Source: Lewinellaceae bacterium
Lineage (GTDB): Bacteria > Bacteroidota > Bacteroidia > Chitinophagales > Saprospiraceae
Reading direction: 5' to 3'
Assembly (NCBI GenBank): GCA_020636435.1
Contig: JACJXX010000001.1
Span: 4,743,501-4,807,500, forward strand
Length of the DNA: 64,000 nt
The translations under genes were made by a program, and so were the position numbers. The notes under the pieces are model-generated. The model saw only the letters and a program-made list of their open reading frames with translations. It ran no database searches and had not been told where the DNA came from. Below are positions 26,048 through 34,434 of the stretch, one piece after another. Within the stretch, counting starts at the first letter, position 1. The number at the start of each line of letters is the position of its first letter.

Positions 26048-27256
26048 TTAATTATTTTCCAGCCTGCTTTTGCGCTGGAATAGCCCTTGCCAGAGACGGG
26101 AAGGGCTATTTTTTCTTTGCAGTTTTGCCTGTAAAGCGATGAAATTGTTCAACGCGTTTTTGTCGACCACTCCTACCAGTTTCCCTTTGTCGTAAACCGG
26201 CAATATCCGGTGGCCTTTCCACTGTATCTTCGGGAACAGCGATTTCAGAGAATCAGAAGCCAGTATGGCTTCAAAGCGGTGGCTGGCCAGCTGTCCGGCG
26301 AGCAGGGGTTGCCCGCTTCCTTCCTGTTCCTGTTTGGCCGCTTCCAGTATCCGTTCTTCCGGAAGGATGCCGACCAGGTTCTGCCACTCGTCGAAGACCA
26401 GAAAGTTGTGCTCAATGCCCTGGCTCAGCGGCCCCATCGCGAGGTGAAGCGGGTCGCGGGTATAAAGCTTGGTAAACTGTGGCCGCAGCACGTCACTGAC
26501 CTTATGGTCTTCCAGCACGCCGTCGAGTTTCACCATCCGGTACTCGTTGGCGGCGGTGACAAAGACAAAAAGGCCGATCAGCGCGGTGATGAAATGAAAA
26601 TTCCACAGTCCATAAGCCATAAGCAGCACGGCGATCAACTGCCCGATGTAGACGGCAATTTGGGTGGCCCGCATCCGGCCCAGGCGCAGAGACAACAGCG
26701 CCCGCAACACCCGCCCGCCATCCATCGGAAATGCGGGGAGCAGGTTGAATACAGCCAGGACGACATTAAGCGCCACCAGGCCGAAGACAAAATATTGAAA
26801 GGGCGAAGGGTCGGATACAAAGAAGTTGCTTTGGGGGTAGAGCACCTGCATGAAAAAGTTGATAAAATTCTGGCGGCTCTCCTCAGAAGACAACAGCGGG
26901 ATAAAAGAGAGCACGGCTCCGATCGCAATATTGACCAAAGGGCCGGCAATGGCCACCAGAAACTCGTGCATGGGCTGTTCGGGCAACCGGTCCAACCGCG
27001 CAACCCCGCCGATGGGAGAAAGGATAATATCGCGGGTGTCGACGCCGAAACGGCGGGCAGTAAGGGCATGGCCATACTCGTGCAACACCACACAGGCGAA
27101 CAGGGCCAGGACAAAGACCATTATCCATCCCATTTCTCCCCAACTCAGGGATTTGCCCATGCCTTCGTAGAAGACATATACGAAGATCAGGACGAAAGTC
27201 CAGTGCACCTGTACCGGTATTCCAAAAAACTTGGCAATTTGAACAGCTCCTTTCAT
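26048..27256 (-). CDS. Site-2-type zinc metalloprotease (M50) with CBS domains
   Basis: 402 residues, multi-pass membrane protein. The HEYGH motif at residues 59-63 and FNLLPAFPMDGGRVLRAL provide the zinc ligands and second metal site of S2P/rhomboid-unrelated intramembrane proteases. The first segment MKGAVQIAKFFGIPVQVHWT is typical of the SpoIVFB/M50 subgroup with cytoplasmic CBS domains. The C-terminal ~150 residues (VSDVLRPQFTKLYTRDPL, ... VVDKNALNNFIALQAK) are a CBS pair, which in this family senses nucleotides. The substrate is unknown. It follows the acyl-CoA dehydrogenase in the same direction, but a terminator and tandem repeats separate them. Confidence 0.9.
   Translation of the reverse strand: MKGAVQIAKFFGIPVQVHWTFVLIFVYVFYEGMGKSLSWGEMGWIMVFVLALFACVVLHEYGHALTARRFGVDTRDIILSPIGGVARLDRLPEQPMHEFLVAIAGPLVNIAIGAVLSFIPLLSSEESRQNFINFFMQVLYPQSNFFVSDPSPFQYFVFGLVALNVVLAVFNLLPAFPMDGGRVLRALLSLRLGRMRATQIAVYIGQLIAVLLMAYGLWNFHFITALIGLFVFVTAANEYRMVKLDGVLEDHKVSDVLRPQFTKLYTRDPLHLAMGPLSQGIEHNFLVFDEWQNLVGILPEERILEAAKQEQEGSGQPLLAGQLASHRFEAILASDSLKSLFPKIQWKGHRILPVYDKGKLVGVVDKNALNNFIALQAKLQRKNSPSRLWQGLFQRKSRLENN
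26079..26115 (+). terminator. Rho-independent terminator of the OmpH gene
   Basis: AATAGCCCTT (26079-26088) and AAGGGCTATT (26101-26110) form a 10-bp stem followed by T5-T6 on the plus strand. It lies inside the 3' coding end of the convergent protease gene (26048-27256), so the terminator is embedded in codons of another protein. Confidence 0.8.
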
Positions 27257-27363
27257 TTCTGGTGTTTGCGTCTGGTTTTTGCGTACCCGGTACCGATGGT
27301 TACTGGCTTCGCTTCATCGTTGGTATACAAACGTAAAAATGCGGCCGGTAGTTGGCGGTATAT

Positions 27364-27396
27364 AAAAAAAACACCTGCCTGTGAAGGACAGGTGCT
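27364..27396 (-). terminator. Rho-independent terminator of the acyl-CoA dehydrogenase gene
   Basis: Read on the minus strand: stem CACCTG ... CAGGTG with inner CCT/AGG pairing (GCACCTGTCC / GGCAGGTG), followed by eight T. It lies about 180 bp beyond the dehydrogenase stop codon, with the octamer arrays in between. Confidence 0.8.
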
Positions 27397-27410
27397 TTGG
27401 GGAAGGGGGA

Positions 27411-27570
27411 TTGCTGGATTGTTGGATTGTTAGATTGTTGGATTGTTGGATTGTTACGGCGGTCCTTATGCCGCTTCATGCATTCAACAATAGCAACCAT
27501 CTTGCCAACCATCCAACCATCCAACCATTGAGCCATCTAACCATTGAACCATCCAACCATCGCAACCATC
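27411..27570. repeat. Two facing 8-bp tandem repeat arrays
   Basis: 27411-27455 holds about five and a half copies of GGATTGTT (one variant AGATTGTT). After a 40-bp spacer, 27493-27570 holds about nine degenerate copies of AACCATCC. The units are near inverse complements (GGATTGTT against GGATGGTT), so the arrays face each other like hairpin arms. The region is non-coding: an 8-base period shifts frame each unit. Confidence 0.8.
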
Positions 27571-27578
27571 AATCCCCC

Positions 27579-28766
27579 TCACACCTTCTGCTCCATAGCG
27601 CTGCCAAAGATCGGCAAGTAAAGTTGCCCCTCCAGGATAGCCCTGGAAATCACGATGCGCTGTATTTCCGAAGTACCTTCGTAAATCTGGGTGATCTTGG
27701 CGTCGCGCATCAACCGTTCGACGTGGTATTCCTTCACGTAGCCATAACCACCGTGAATTTGCACCGCTTCCACGGTGTGGCGCATGGCTACTTCCGAAGC
27801 ATATAATTTAGCCATCGCACTGGCAGTGTCGTAGTCCATGCCCTGATCTTTTAGCCAGGCAGCGCGGTAGACCATCAGTTTGGCGGCCTCGATCTCGGTA
27901 GCCATATCCGCCAGTTTGAAAGCGATGGCCTGGTGTTTGCTGATCGGTTTGCCGAAGGCTTCGCGCTGTTTGGAGTAGTCGAGAGCCAGCTCGTAAGCGC
28001 CGCCGGCGATGCCCAGGGCCTGGGCGGCGATGCCGATGCGGCCGCCGGAGAGGGTTTTCATAGCGAACTTGAAGCCAAAGCCGTCTTCGCCGATGCGGTT
28101 TTCCTTGGGCACTTTCACGTCGGTATACATAATGGTGTGGGTATCCGAGGCGCGGATGCCCAGTTTGTCTTCTTTGGCGCCGATGGCCACCCCATCCCAA
28201 TCCGTTTCTACTATAAAGGCATTGATACCGCGGTGGCCGGCTTCCGGGTTGGTTTGGGCGATGACGAGGTGCAGCCTGGAGGAGCCACCGTTGGTAATCC
28301 AGTTTTTGGTGCCGTTGAGCAGGTAGTGGTCGCCCATGTCAACAGCGGTGGTGCGCTGGCTGGTGGCGTCGCTGCCGGCTTCGGGCTCGGAAAGGCAAAA
28401 AGCCCCGATCCATTCGCCGCTGGCCAACCTGGGCAGGTACTTCGATTTTTGCTCTTCCGTGCCGAAGGTTTCCAGCCCCCAGCACACCAGGGAGTTGTTG
28501 ACCGACATGATGACGGAACAGGAGCTGTCTACTTTGGAGATTTCCTCCATGGCCAGCACATAAGACAGGGTATCCATGCCGCCGCCGCCATATTCCGGTG
28601 AGGCCATCATGCCCATAAAGCCCAGTTCTCCCATTTTGCGTACTTCCTCTTTGGGGTACAATCCCTTGGAGTCGCGCTCGATCACGCCGGGCTTGAGGTC
28701 TTTCTGGGCAAATTCGCGGGCCGCTTCCTGCACGGCCAGTTGCTCTTCGTTTAATTCAAAAAACAT
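27579..28766 (-). CDS. Acyl-CoA dehydrogenase (short/medium-chain type)
   Basis: 395 residues, full length for the family. It oxidises acyl-CoA to trans-2-enoyl-CoA with FAD, passing electrons to electron-transfer flavoprotein. Seen motifs: GAFCLSEPEAGSDA (signature 1), YLLNGTKNWITNGG, FGKPISKHQAIAFKLADMAT, and QIHGGYGYVKEYHVERLMRDAKITQIYEGTSEIQ in parts, where the Glu of YEGTSE is the catalytic base position of the short-chain/butyryl-CoA group. It may act in fatty acid or branched-chain amino acid breakdown. The neighbouring gene for an oxo-acid dehydrogenase E1 would supply acyl-CoA of the latter kind; that link is inference. A terminator follows after the repeats. Confidence 0.92.
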   Translation of the reverse strand: MFFELNEEQLAVQEAAREFAQKDLKPGVIERDSKGLYPKEEVRKMGELGFMGMMASPEYGGGGMDTLSYVLAMEEISKVDSSCSVIMSVNNSLVCWGLETFGTEEQKSKYLPRLASGEWIGAFCLSEPEAGSDATSQRTTAVDMGDHYLLNGTKNWITNGGSSRLHLVIAQTNPEAGHRGINAFIVETDWDGVAIGAKEDKLGIRASDTHTIMYTDVKVPKENRIGEDGFGFKFAMKTLSGGRIGIAAQALGIAGGAYELALDYSKQREAFGKPISKHQAIAFKLADMATEIEAAKLMVYRAAWLKDQGMDYDTASAMAKLYASEVAMRHTVEAVQIHGGYGYVKEYHVERLMRDAKITQIYEGTSEIQRIVISRAILEGQLYLPIFGSAMEQKV

Positions 28767-29007
28767 TGGTTTATTTTTTAGTTAGGAGTATAGACAGTCT
28801 AACTTTTACAAATTTATACCGGGCTGTGTTGAGTATTTGCCTGCGAAATTAAGCTTATTTTGAGAGAAATGGTAGGAGGGGGAAGGCTTATTGAACGGCA
28901 AACTGCATTTTAGGAGGCCGTGGTGCGCATCAAATGCTGTTCGCGCACTTTAGGGTTTATTGACCGGTTCGGAAACCTGTATTTTCCCGATGAACTCTGG
29001 GACAGGC

Positions 29008-29065
29008 CATTTTGCATTCAGTATTTTATATTTTTCGGTTTATCCTCCGGGAATGATTGGCCCTA
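29008..29065. repeat. Degenerate copy of a sequence in the susC-susD gap
   Basis: This stretch (CATTTTGCATTCAGTATTTT ... GGTTTATCCTCCGGGAATGATTGGCCCT in parts) aligns with 9161-9219 with few mismatches and small gaps. It ends against the 3' end of the E1 gene. The whole 28767-29062 spacer contains no gene I can support. Confidence 0.6.
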
Positions 29066-31453
29066 CCCCCACCTCCCCGGCTCCGCCTCCCTCACCATCT
29101 CAAAAGCCCGCTCATACACATCCTCCGCATTGGGCTTGGAGAAATAATCCCCGTCGGTTCCGAACGGCGGGCGGTGAGCCTGGGCGCTGATGGTTACCGG
29201 CGGTGAGTCGAGCCAGCGGTAGCCGCCCTGCACATCCAGCACCTGCTGCATCATATAGGCGGTGGCGCCTCCCGGTACGTCTTCGTCGAGGAAAAGGATG
29301 CGGTTGGTTTTCTTCAGGGAAGCAGTTATGCGGTGCTCCAGGTCGAAAGGCAGCAGGGTTTGTACGTCGATAAGTTCTACGGATATGCCGTCTTCTTCCA
29401 GCAGGCGGATGGCCTCCTGGGCGATGCGCACACAGGCGCCGTAAGTCACCAGGGTAATGTCGCTGCCCTCTTGCAGGGTTTCGGGCATTCCCAGCGGCAC
29501 AGTGTACTGCCCCATGTTATCCGGCAGTTGTTCTTTCTGGCGGTAGCCATTGAGGCACTCTATGACGAGGGCCGGGTCGTCCGATTGCAACAGGGTATGG
29601 TACATGCCGGCAGCCTGCACCATATTACGGGGAACCAGGATGTGCAGGCCCCGCAGCGAGCCCAGCAGTACACTCATCGGGGAGCCGGAATGCCAGATGC
29701 CTTCCAGGCGGTGGCCGCGGGTGCGAATGATAGCCGGAGCCGCCTGCATCCCTTTAGTGCGGTAGCGGAGGGTGGCCAGGTCATCGGAAAGGGGCGAAAG
29801 GGCGTGGATCAGGTAATCGAGGTATTGGATTTCGGCGATCGGCCGCAGGCCACGCATGGCCATTCCAATGGCATAACCGGCAATAGTCCATTCCCGGATA
29901 CCGGTATCGAAGACGCGGGCTTCCCCGTATTTTTGCTGCAGGCCGGAAAACCCCTGGTTCACATCGCCGATCTTGCCCACATCTTCGCCGAAAGCGAAGA
30001 GGTGGGGGTACTTTTCCAGCATCTTATCGAAAAAAGTATTCAGTATTTCGTATCCGTTTTTGAACAGGCTGGACGCCGAATAACGGGGCGGAACCACCGG
30101 CACTTTCAATGCCGAACGGCCAGTTTCACTGTACAAGTGGGTGTGATAGCGCTCCTGCATAGTATCGCGCACCGAGGCCAGGAACAACTCTAGCTCCTGA
30201 CGGGCGGGGTTGTCTTCGCCCCGGGTAGCGAAAAGCATGCGCCGGATACAGCGCACAATATCTGCCCGGACGGGGTTGTACAATTGCTCCAATTCCAGGC
30301 AGATGCCTTCCGCCCGTCCTTTTTGCCGGGCCCGAGTAGCCACCTGCCGGAAAGTTCCCTGCATTTCTTTCCAGGTTTGCCGGATGGGGCTGTTATAAGT
30401 TTTCCAGGCACGGTCGCGGGCGGCTCTTACCTGCTTGCGGGCCCGGGTTTCCAGGCCGGCGAGTTCCTCCTCGCTGGCCAGCCCGTTTTCCAATATCCAA
30501 AAGCGAAATTGCCGGTTGCAATCGTAGGCTTTTTCCCATTCCAGGCGTTCCCTCGATTTATAACGTTCATGAGACCCCGAGGTAGAGTGCCCCTGAGGCT
30601 GGGTGAGTTCGTCGACGTGGATAAGGACGGGAATATGTTTTCTGCGGGCCAAAGCAGTAGCCTTCCGATAGGTAGTGCACAGGGCAGGATAATCCCAGCC
30701 ATTGACGTGAAAAACCTCAATGCCATTGGTATCGGCCTCGGCCTGAAAGCCGTTAAGCGCCAGGGAGATGCTTCCCTTAACGGTTTGAAGGTGTTTGGGT
30801 ACGGAAATGCCGTAGCCGTCATCGACCACCGTAACGACCATAGGAACCTGCTGAACTGCGGCGGCATTCATCACTTCCCAGAAGGCGCCCTCGGAGGTGC
30901 TGGCGTCTCCGATATTGGTAAAAACAACTTCGTTGCCATGGTCTGAAAAAGGCGTGCCGGCGAGTTCCGGGCATTGCCGGTATTTCTTGGAGGCCAGCGC
31001 CAGGCCAATGCCGCGGGCCATCTGGCCGGCTGTAGTGGAAATATCGGAGGACAGGTTGTGCTGATCGAGAGTAGGCAACCACTCGCCCTGCTCCCCGAGC
31101 AGCGGAGTGGCGTGGTGGTTGTTCATCTGCCGGCCGCCGGAGAAGGGATCGTTGTCCGCATCGGCGTAAAGCTGGGCGAAATGCTGCTCGGCATGGGCCA
31201 GTTCTAAAGCGAATAGCAGGGTATGCCCCCGGTAATAATCGGAGCGAAAATCTCCCTTCCGGAAAGCTTTGGCCAGCGCAACCTGGAAAAGCTCTTTCCC
31301 GTCATCAGAAACCCCAAATTTGGCCTTGCCGGTTAATGCTTCCTTGCGAATGGCAGTGCTCACCTCCCGGCTGAGGACACAGGTGAAATAATCCTGTAGC
31401 ACCTCTTCTTTACCAGAGGCGCCCTGAACTGGAATGGTGGTTGGGTTTTCCAA
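29063..31453 (-). CDS. 2-oxo acid dehydrogenase E1, fused alpha and beta subunits
   Basis: 796 residues. The N-terminal ~420 residues are the E1-alpha type: YYRGHTLLFAL, then VVFTNIGDASTSEGAFWEVMNAA, the thiamine diphosphate motif (GDAS...N). The remainder is E1-beta: FNAFGEDVGKIGDVNQGF-like (LFAFGEDVGKIGDVNQGFSG), IREWTIAGYAIGMAMRGLRPIAEIQYLDYL, and GATAYMMQQVLD. E1 decarboxylates a 2-oxo acid and passes the acyl group to lipoyl-E2. The fused form is common in Bacteroidota and is usually annotated as branched-chain 2-oxoisovalerate dehydrogenase; pyruvate is the alternative. No E2 or E3 gene lies in the window. Transcribed alone with a TATATTTG element upstream. Confidence 0.9.
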   Translation of the reverse strand: MENPTTIPVQGASGKEEVLQDYFTCVLSREVSTAIRKEALTGKAKFGVSDDGKELFQVALAKAFRKGDFRSDYYRGHTLLFALELAHAEQHFAQLYADADNDPFSGGRQMNNHHATPLLGEQGEWLPTLDQHNLSSDISTTAGQMARGIGLALASKKYRQCPELAGTPFSDHGNEVVFTNIGDASTSEGAFWEVMNAAAVQQVPMVVTVVDDGYGISVPKHLQTVKGSISLALNGFQAEADTNGIEVFHVNGWDYPALCTTYRKATALARRKHIPVLIHVDELTQPQGHSTSGSHERYKSRERLEWEKAYDCNRQFRFWILENGLASEEELAGLETRARKQVRAARDRAWKTYNSPIRQTWKEMQGTFRQVATRARQKGRAEGICLELEQLYNPVRADIVRCIRRMLFATRGEDNPARQELELFLASVRDTMQERYHTHLYSETGRSALKVPVVPPRYSASSLFKNGYEILNTFFDKMLEKYPHLFAFGEDVGKIGDVNQGFSGLQQKYGEARVFDTGIREWTIAGYAIGMAMRGLRPIAEIQYLDYLIHALSPLSDDLATLRYRTKGMQAAPAIIRTRGHRLEGIWHSGSPMSVLLGSLRGLHILVPRNMVQAAGMYHTLLQSDDPALVIECLNGYRQKEQLPDNMGQYTVPLGMPETLQEGSDITLVTYGACVRIAQEAIRLLEEDGISVELIDVQTLLPFDLEHRITASLKKTNRILFLDEDVPGGATAYMMQQVLDVQGGYRWLDSPPVTISAQAHRPPFGTDGDYFSKPNAEDVYERAFEMVREAEPGRWG

Positions 31454-31509
31454 AATAATCGGCCTGATGCTTTGGTTAATGCAAGTGGTATAACTTGCTC
31501 CTTAAGTTG

Positions 31510-31517
31510 CAAATATA
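31510..31517 (-). promoter_or_regulatory. Candidate -7 promoter element (TATATTTG) for the E1 gene
   Basis: The minus strand reads TATATTTG, an exact TAnnTTTG match, about 57 bp upstream of the ATG at 31453. The -33 region lacks a clear TTG. Moderate support. Confidence 0.45.
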
Positions 31518-31969
31518 CGATTACTCGTTGACCCTTCGGAAATTAGGCCGATGGCAGGCGAAAAAAAATATAAGGTTCTACGATCTCAAACCCGGCGCCG
31601 CAGCACTGCGGCAGGAAAAAATGATCGGTGAAAATGATTGGAAATGAATAGAAAATTCCTAACTTTGATCAGACTTTAGAACAAAAAGCAGAAATTCCAT
31701 TCACCCGGCAAACACTTTACTGCACCATCGAATGTGCGTCCACGCCATTGCCATATTCTTCTGTGTAACACCTTGCAAGCTATTTTTCTTTACCGTTGAG
31801 GTATTGAAAATTTTGATAATTCCCGTGGTTTTGATCTATGTAAACCGCGGCCCTACGCAACCGGCCCGTGAGTTTGTCTTTGCTTTCGGCCCCCGGTGTT
31901 TTTCAAAGAAAGACATTTGTTTAAAACTATTATTGTAAGATCACTTTTTACAGAAACTGGATTAGTATG
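31518..31969. other. Intergenic spacer without supported gene
   Basis: Between the E1 promoter and the GHMP kinase terminator. A 68-codon open frame at 31732-31938 has Cys- and Phe-rich composition, no ribosome site and no recognisable domain, so it is not called. Otherwise I see only AT-rich sequence. Confidence 0.5.
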
Positions 31970-31975
31970 AAAACG

Positions 31976-32005
31976 GGGAGCTTCCGCCTACTTTTGGAAG
32001 CTCCC
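31976..32005 (-). terminator. Hairpin at the end of the GHMP kinase operon
   Basis: GGGAGCTTCC (31976-31985) and GGAAGCTCCC (31996-32005) form a perfect 10-bp stem starting at the stop codon of the GHMP kinase gene. The following minus-strand sequence is CCGTTTTC, a weak T-run, so termination efficiency is uncertain. Confidence 0.65.
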
Positions 32006-32922
32006 TAAATTTTCCATTCAGACAAGGAAAGATACTCTCCTGCACCAATGCCTGCCTTTGCTTTCTCTTCGTCTTCGCAGTATCCCAGCAAAAATCCGCC
32101 GCCGCCGGCTCCGCAAAGCTTCAGATAAAAGGCTCCGGAATCCAGCCCGCTCTTCCAGATGCCGCGAAAAGAGGAAGGGATCATTTCCTGGAAATACCGG
32201 TACTGAAAGGCTGAAATCAGGCCAATTTCGGAAAACAGCGCTTCCCGCTCGCCGGCCAGATAATGCTTTATGGCATTTTCCGTCGCCAGCTCCAGTTCAT
32301 TTTGCAAGACTTCGGCGAAGGCTTCCTTTTCGCATTGAAGCAGGAATTTTTCCACCAACGGCCCGGTCTTTCGGCTGATGCCGGTATCCAGCAGGAAAAA
32401 AGCGCCGCTTCCGCCGGCTTTCTTCTCGGGCAACATCACCAACCGGGCTTGCCCGTTGGGCAAAAGCAATACTGCGTGATCCAGGTAACAGATCAGCGGA
32501 TCTGTGCCGGAACTGGCTCCGTGGAAGTAGCCTTCCAATTGCGCCAGCTGCTGCTTGAGCCGGACGTAGTGGGCCTCGTCACCTCTGGCAAACGGCTGGA
32601 TGGCAAACCGGCTGTACACTGCTGCGCAGAGCGCCCCTGAACTGCCGGCGCCGTACCCCACCGGGATGTCGGAATCAAAATATAGGCCACGGTTGACTTC
32701 CCGTTCGAAGCGCCGGAGGTCCATATCCGTGAGCAGCGCTCCCTTAGCCTTCAACCGCATCAGGTACTGCACAAACTCCTCCAGGCTGTAGCGGAGGGGT
32801 TCGTCATCGGCGGCAAACCGCCAGGCTCCGCTGTACCGCCGCAGTGGCATGGCCAGCGCCTGGGAACCCCGGATGATGGTGTACTCTCCGAAGAGCAGCA
32901 ATTTTCCGAAATAGCGTTCCAT
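32005..32922 (-). CDS. GHMP-family small-molecule kinase (mevalonate kinase-like)
   Basis: 305 residues from the ATG at 32922, which lies 2 bp after the preceding gene; the open frame extends much further upstream but overlaps that gene antiphase. N-terminal YFGKLLLFGEYTIIRG resembles the GKxxLxGEHxVxxG start of mevalonate kinases. The GHMP ATP-binding motif is DIPVGYGAGSSGALCAAVY. A third motif occurs as LKLCGAGGGGFLLGYC. HGASSGTDP matches the substrate-loop region of mevalonate kinase. GHMP kinases phosphorylate alcohols such as mevalonate, homoserine or galactose; mevalonate is the best guess but a different sugar or polyol is possible. Last gene of a four-gene operon. Confidence 0.82.
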   Translation of the reverse strand: MERYFGKLLLFGEYTIIRGSQALAMPLRRYSGAWRFAADDEPLRYSLEEFVQYLMRLKAKGALLTDMDLRRFEREVNRGLYFDSDIPVGYGAGSSGALCAAVYSRFAIQPFARGDEAHYVRLKQQLAQLEGYFHGASSGTDPLICYLDHAVLLLPNGQARLVMLPEKKAGGSGAFFLLDTGISRKTGPLVEKFLLQCEKEAFAEVLQNELELATENAIKHYLAGEREALFSEIGLISAFQYRYFQEMIPSSFRGIWKSGLDSGAFYLKLCGAGGGGFLLGYCEDEEKAKAGIGAGEYLSLSEWKI

Positions 32923-32924
32923 GC

Positions 32925-33746
32925 TTATGGTTTTTGCTCCCTGGGCAGCAGCCCCGGCAGTTCTTCCAGAAATTTCTCCTTCCATTGGGCCGGGCACAAC
33001 AGATAACCGCGGTTGCCGCGGGGCGGTTCGTGGCCAAAGCGTATCGGGCTGCCATCGAAATAGCAATGGCTGAAGCCCAACTCTTCGAGGATGGTTTGCT
33101 CGCCGGCCAGGTCCCAGATGGCAATGCGGAACCTCAGGCGCAGGCATACATCGAGCTGCCCCAGCGCCATGAGCAGGCTGCGGCGGGCATCGGTCCGCAC
33201 GATGCGGTTGTCGCCCACGCCCAGGGATCGGAACAACTCGATGTATTTTTCGCCCCGGTAACGGGCCGAATGGTAGTAGGTGAGCTGGTGAAATGGCTTG
33301 GGCGGCGGCGGAGCCAGGCGGCGGGTTTCGCCTTCCTGCTCCAGGTAGGCGCCTTCTCCCTTGACGGCGTAGAGCAAAGCATCATTCCAGGGGTAATAAA
33401 TAAGCCCGATCTGTAGGCCTTTCCCCGGCTCGAAATACGCCGCCTGGTGCGAGAAGCCGGTTTTGTCGTCGATATAAGAACTGGTGCCGTCCAGCTCGTC
33501 GACGATGAAATAGGGCCTTCCGGGCAAAATTTCCTTTTTGGAGGATTCCTCGCTGTACAGCCCGATATGGGGGAATTGCCGGGCCACCGCTTCCTGCACT
33601 TTTTCGGAGATGGCCAAATCTACATCCGTCACTCTCGAACGGTCTGGTTTGACATACACCTGGTAATCTCCATGGAGCCGCTCCATCATAACCTGGCCGG
33701 CCTCGCGGGCCATCGATTTCATAAATTCGAGGATTTCCTTATTCAT
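32925..33746 (-). CDS. Inositol monophosphatase-family phosphatase (IMPase/CysQ-like)
   Basis: 273 residues. The family hydrolyses inositol phosphate, fructose-1,6-bisphosphate or 3'-phosphoadenosine 5'-phosphate with Mg2+/Li+-sensitive metal sites. Visible motifs: LYSEESSK (Glu metal ligand), DELDGTSSYI (canonical DPIDGTxxF; Pro replaced by Glu), and IAIWDLAGEQTILEELG (canonical WDxAAGxxLxxEAG). The changes from canonical residues suggest an altered substrate, so a CysQ call would be too specific. The start overlaps the upstream phosphatase gene by 8 bp, and the GHMP kinase begins 2 bp after the stop, so translation is probably coupled. Confidence 0.8.
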   Translation of the reverse strand: MNKEILEFMKSMAREAGQVMMERLHGDYQVYVKPDRSRVTDVDLAISEKVQEAVARQFPHIGLYSEESSKKEILPGRPYFIVDELDGTSSYIDDKTGFSHQAAYFEPGKGLQIGLIYYPWNDALLYAVKGEGAYLEQEGETRRLAPPPPKPFHQLTYYHSARYRGEKYIELFRSLGVGDNRIVRTDARRSLLMALGQLDVCLRLRFRIAIWDLAGEQTILEELGFSHCYFDGSPIRFGHEPPRGNRGYLLCPAQWKEKFLEELPGLLPREQKP

Positions 33747-34434
33747 CGGATTCGATATTTTTCTGGAAATGGAGCCGGCGGTTGTCCAGGTCGAAAGCGC
33801 AGAGCTGGTTCAGGTAATTGCCGTTGAATACACAGCCGGCATCGATGTCCAAAGCAGGCACTTTTTCCAGTTTTTTTAATTGCTTTGCGATCATTGGCCC
33901 CGGGATGGGCGTATGGCCGTGCACGACGACTCTGCCCTGCAGCCACTCCCGGTCGATCTGTTCATGCCAGTTTCGGATCCAGAGCAAGGCATGCCGGGCG
34001 TGCAGCGGTTCCGCCGCCCGGAAATCCAGGCCGGCATGGGCCAGAATATAACCTTCTGTCTCGAAATACCACTCCAGTTGATCCAGAAATTGGATGTATT
34101 CCTCCGGAAGGAGGTGAGGGGAAGCAGCAGTGGGCAAACCGAAGCTGCTCATCGTGGCATCGCCTCCATTTTGCAACCAGAGCAGGTGTTCGTCCCTCAG
34201 CCCGCCGAGGGCATCCAGGAGCAGCGCCTCGTGGTTGCCGCGCAGGCAGTGCACCTGGTAGCCCTCTGTTTTTAATTTCAGGATTTGATCGATGACGCCC
34301 TTGCTGTCCGGCCCCCGGTCGATGTAATCCCCCAGCAGGAAGAGCTCGTCGGCTGTAGTGAAAGCCAGGCGCTCCAACAGGGCTTCAAAGGTCCGGCGGC
34401 ATCCGTGTATGTCTGAAATGGCCAGGCGCCTCAT
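33739..34434 (-). CDS. Calcineurin-like metallophosphoesterase (PrpA/PrpB-type Ser/Thr phosphatase)
   Basis: 231 residues from the ATG at 34434, which overlaps the preceding stop codon (ATGA). The conserved metallophosphatase motifs are present in order: AISDIHGCRRTFEALL (D-x-H), LFLLGDYIDRGPDSKGVID (GDxxDRG), VHCLRGNHEALLLDAL (GNHE), and later VVHGHTPIPGPM (GHTP). These bind a di-metal centre. Small bacterial members with this layout are PPP-type protein phosphatases or diadenosine polyphosphate hydrolases; its position next to a HIT hydrolase makes a nucleotide substrate an attractive guess. It is the second gene of the operon. Confidence 0.87.
   Translation of the reverse strand: MRRLAISDIHGCRRTFEALLERLAFTTADELFLLGDYIDRGPDSKGVIDQILKLKTEGYQVHCLRGNHEALLLDALGGLRDEHLLWLQNGGDATMSSFGLPTAASPHLLPEEYIQFLDQLEWYFETEGYILAHAGLDFRAAEPLHARHALLWIRNWHEQIDREWLQGRVVVHGHTPIPGPMIAKQLKKLEKVPALDIDAGCVFNGNYLNQLCAFDLDNRRLHFQKNIESDE

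Noticed and set aside
31732..31938. 68-codon small frame in the 31.5-32.0 kb spacer
   Set aside because: No ribosome site, no known domain, and composition of random AT-rich DNA.
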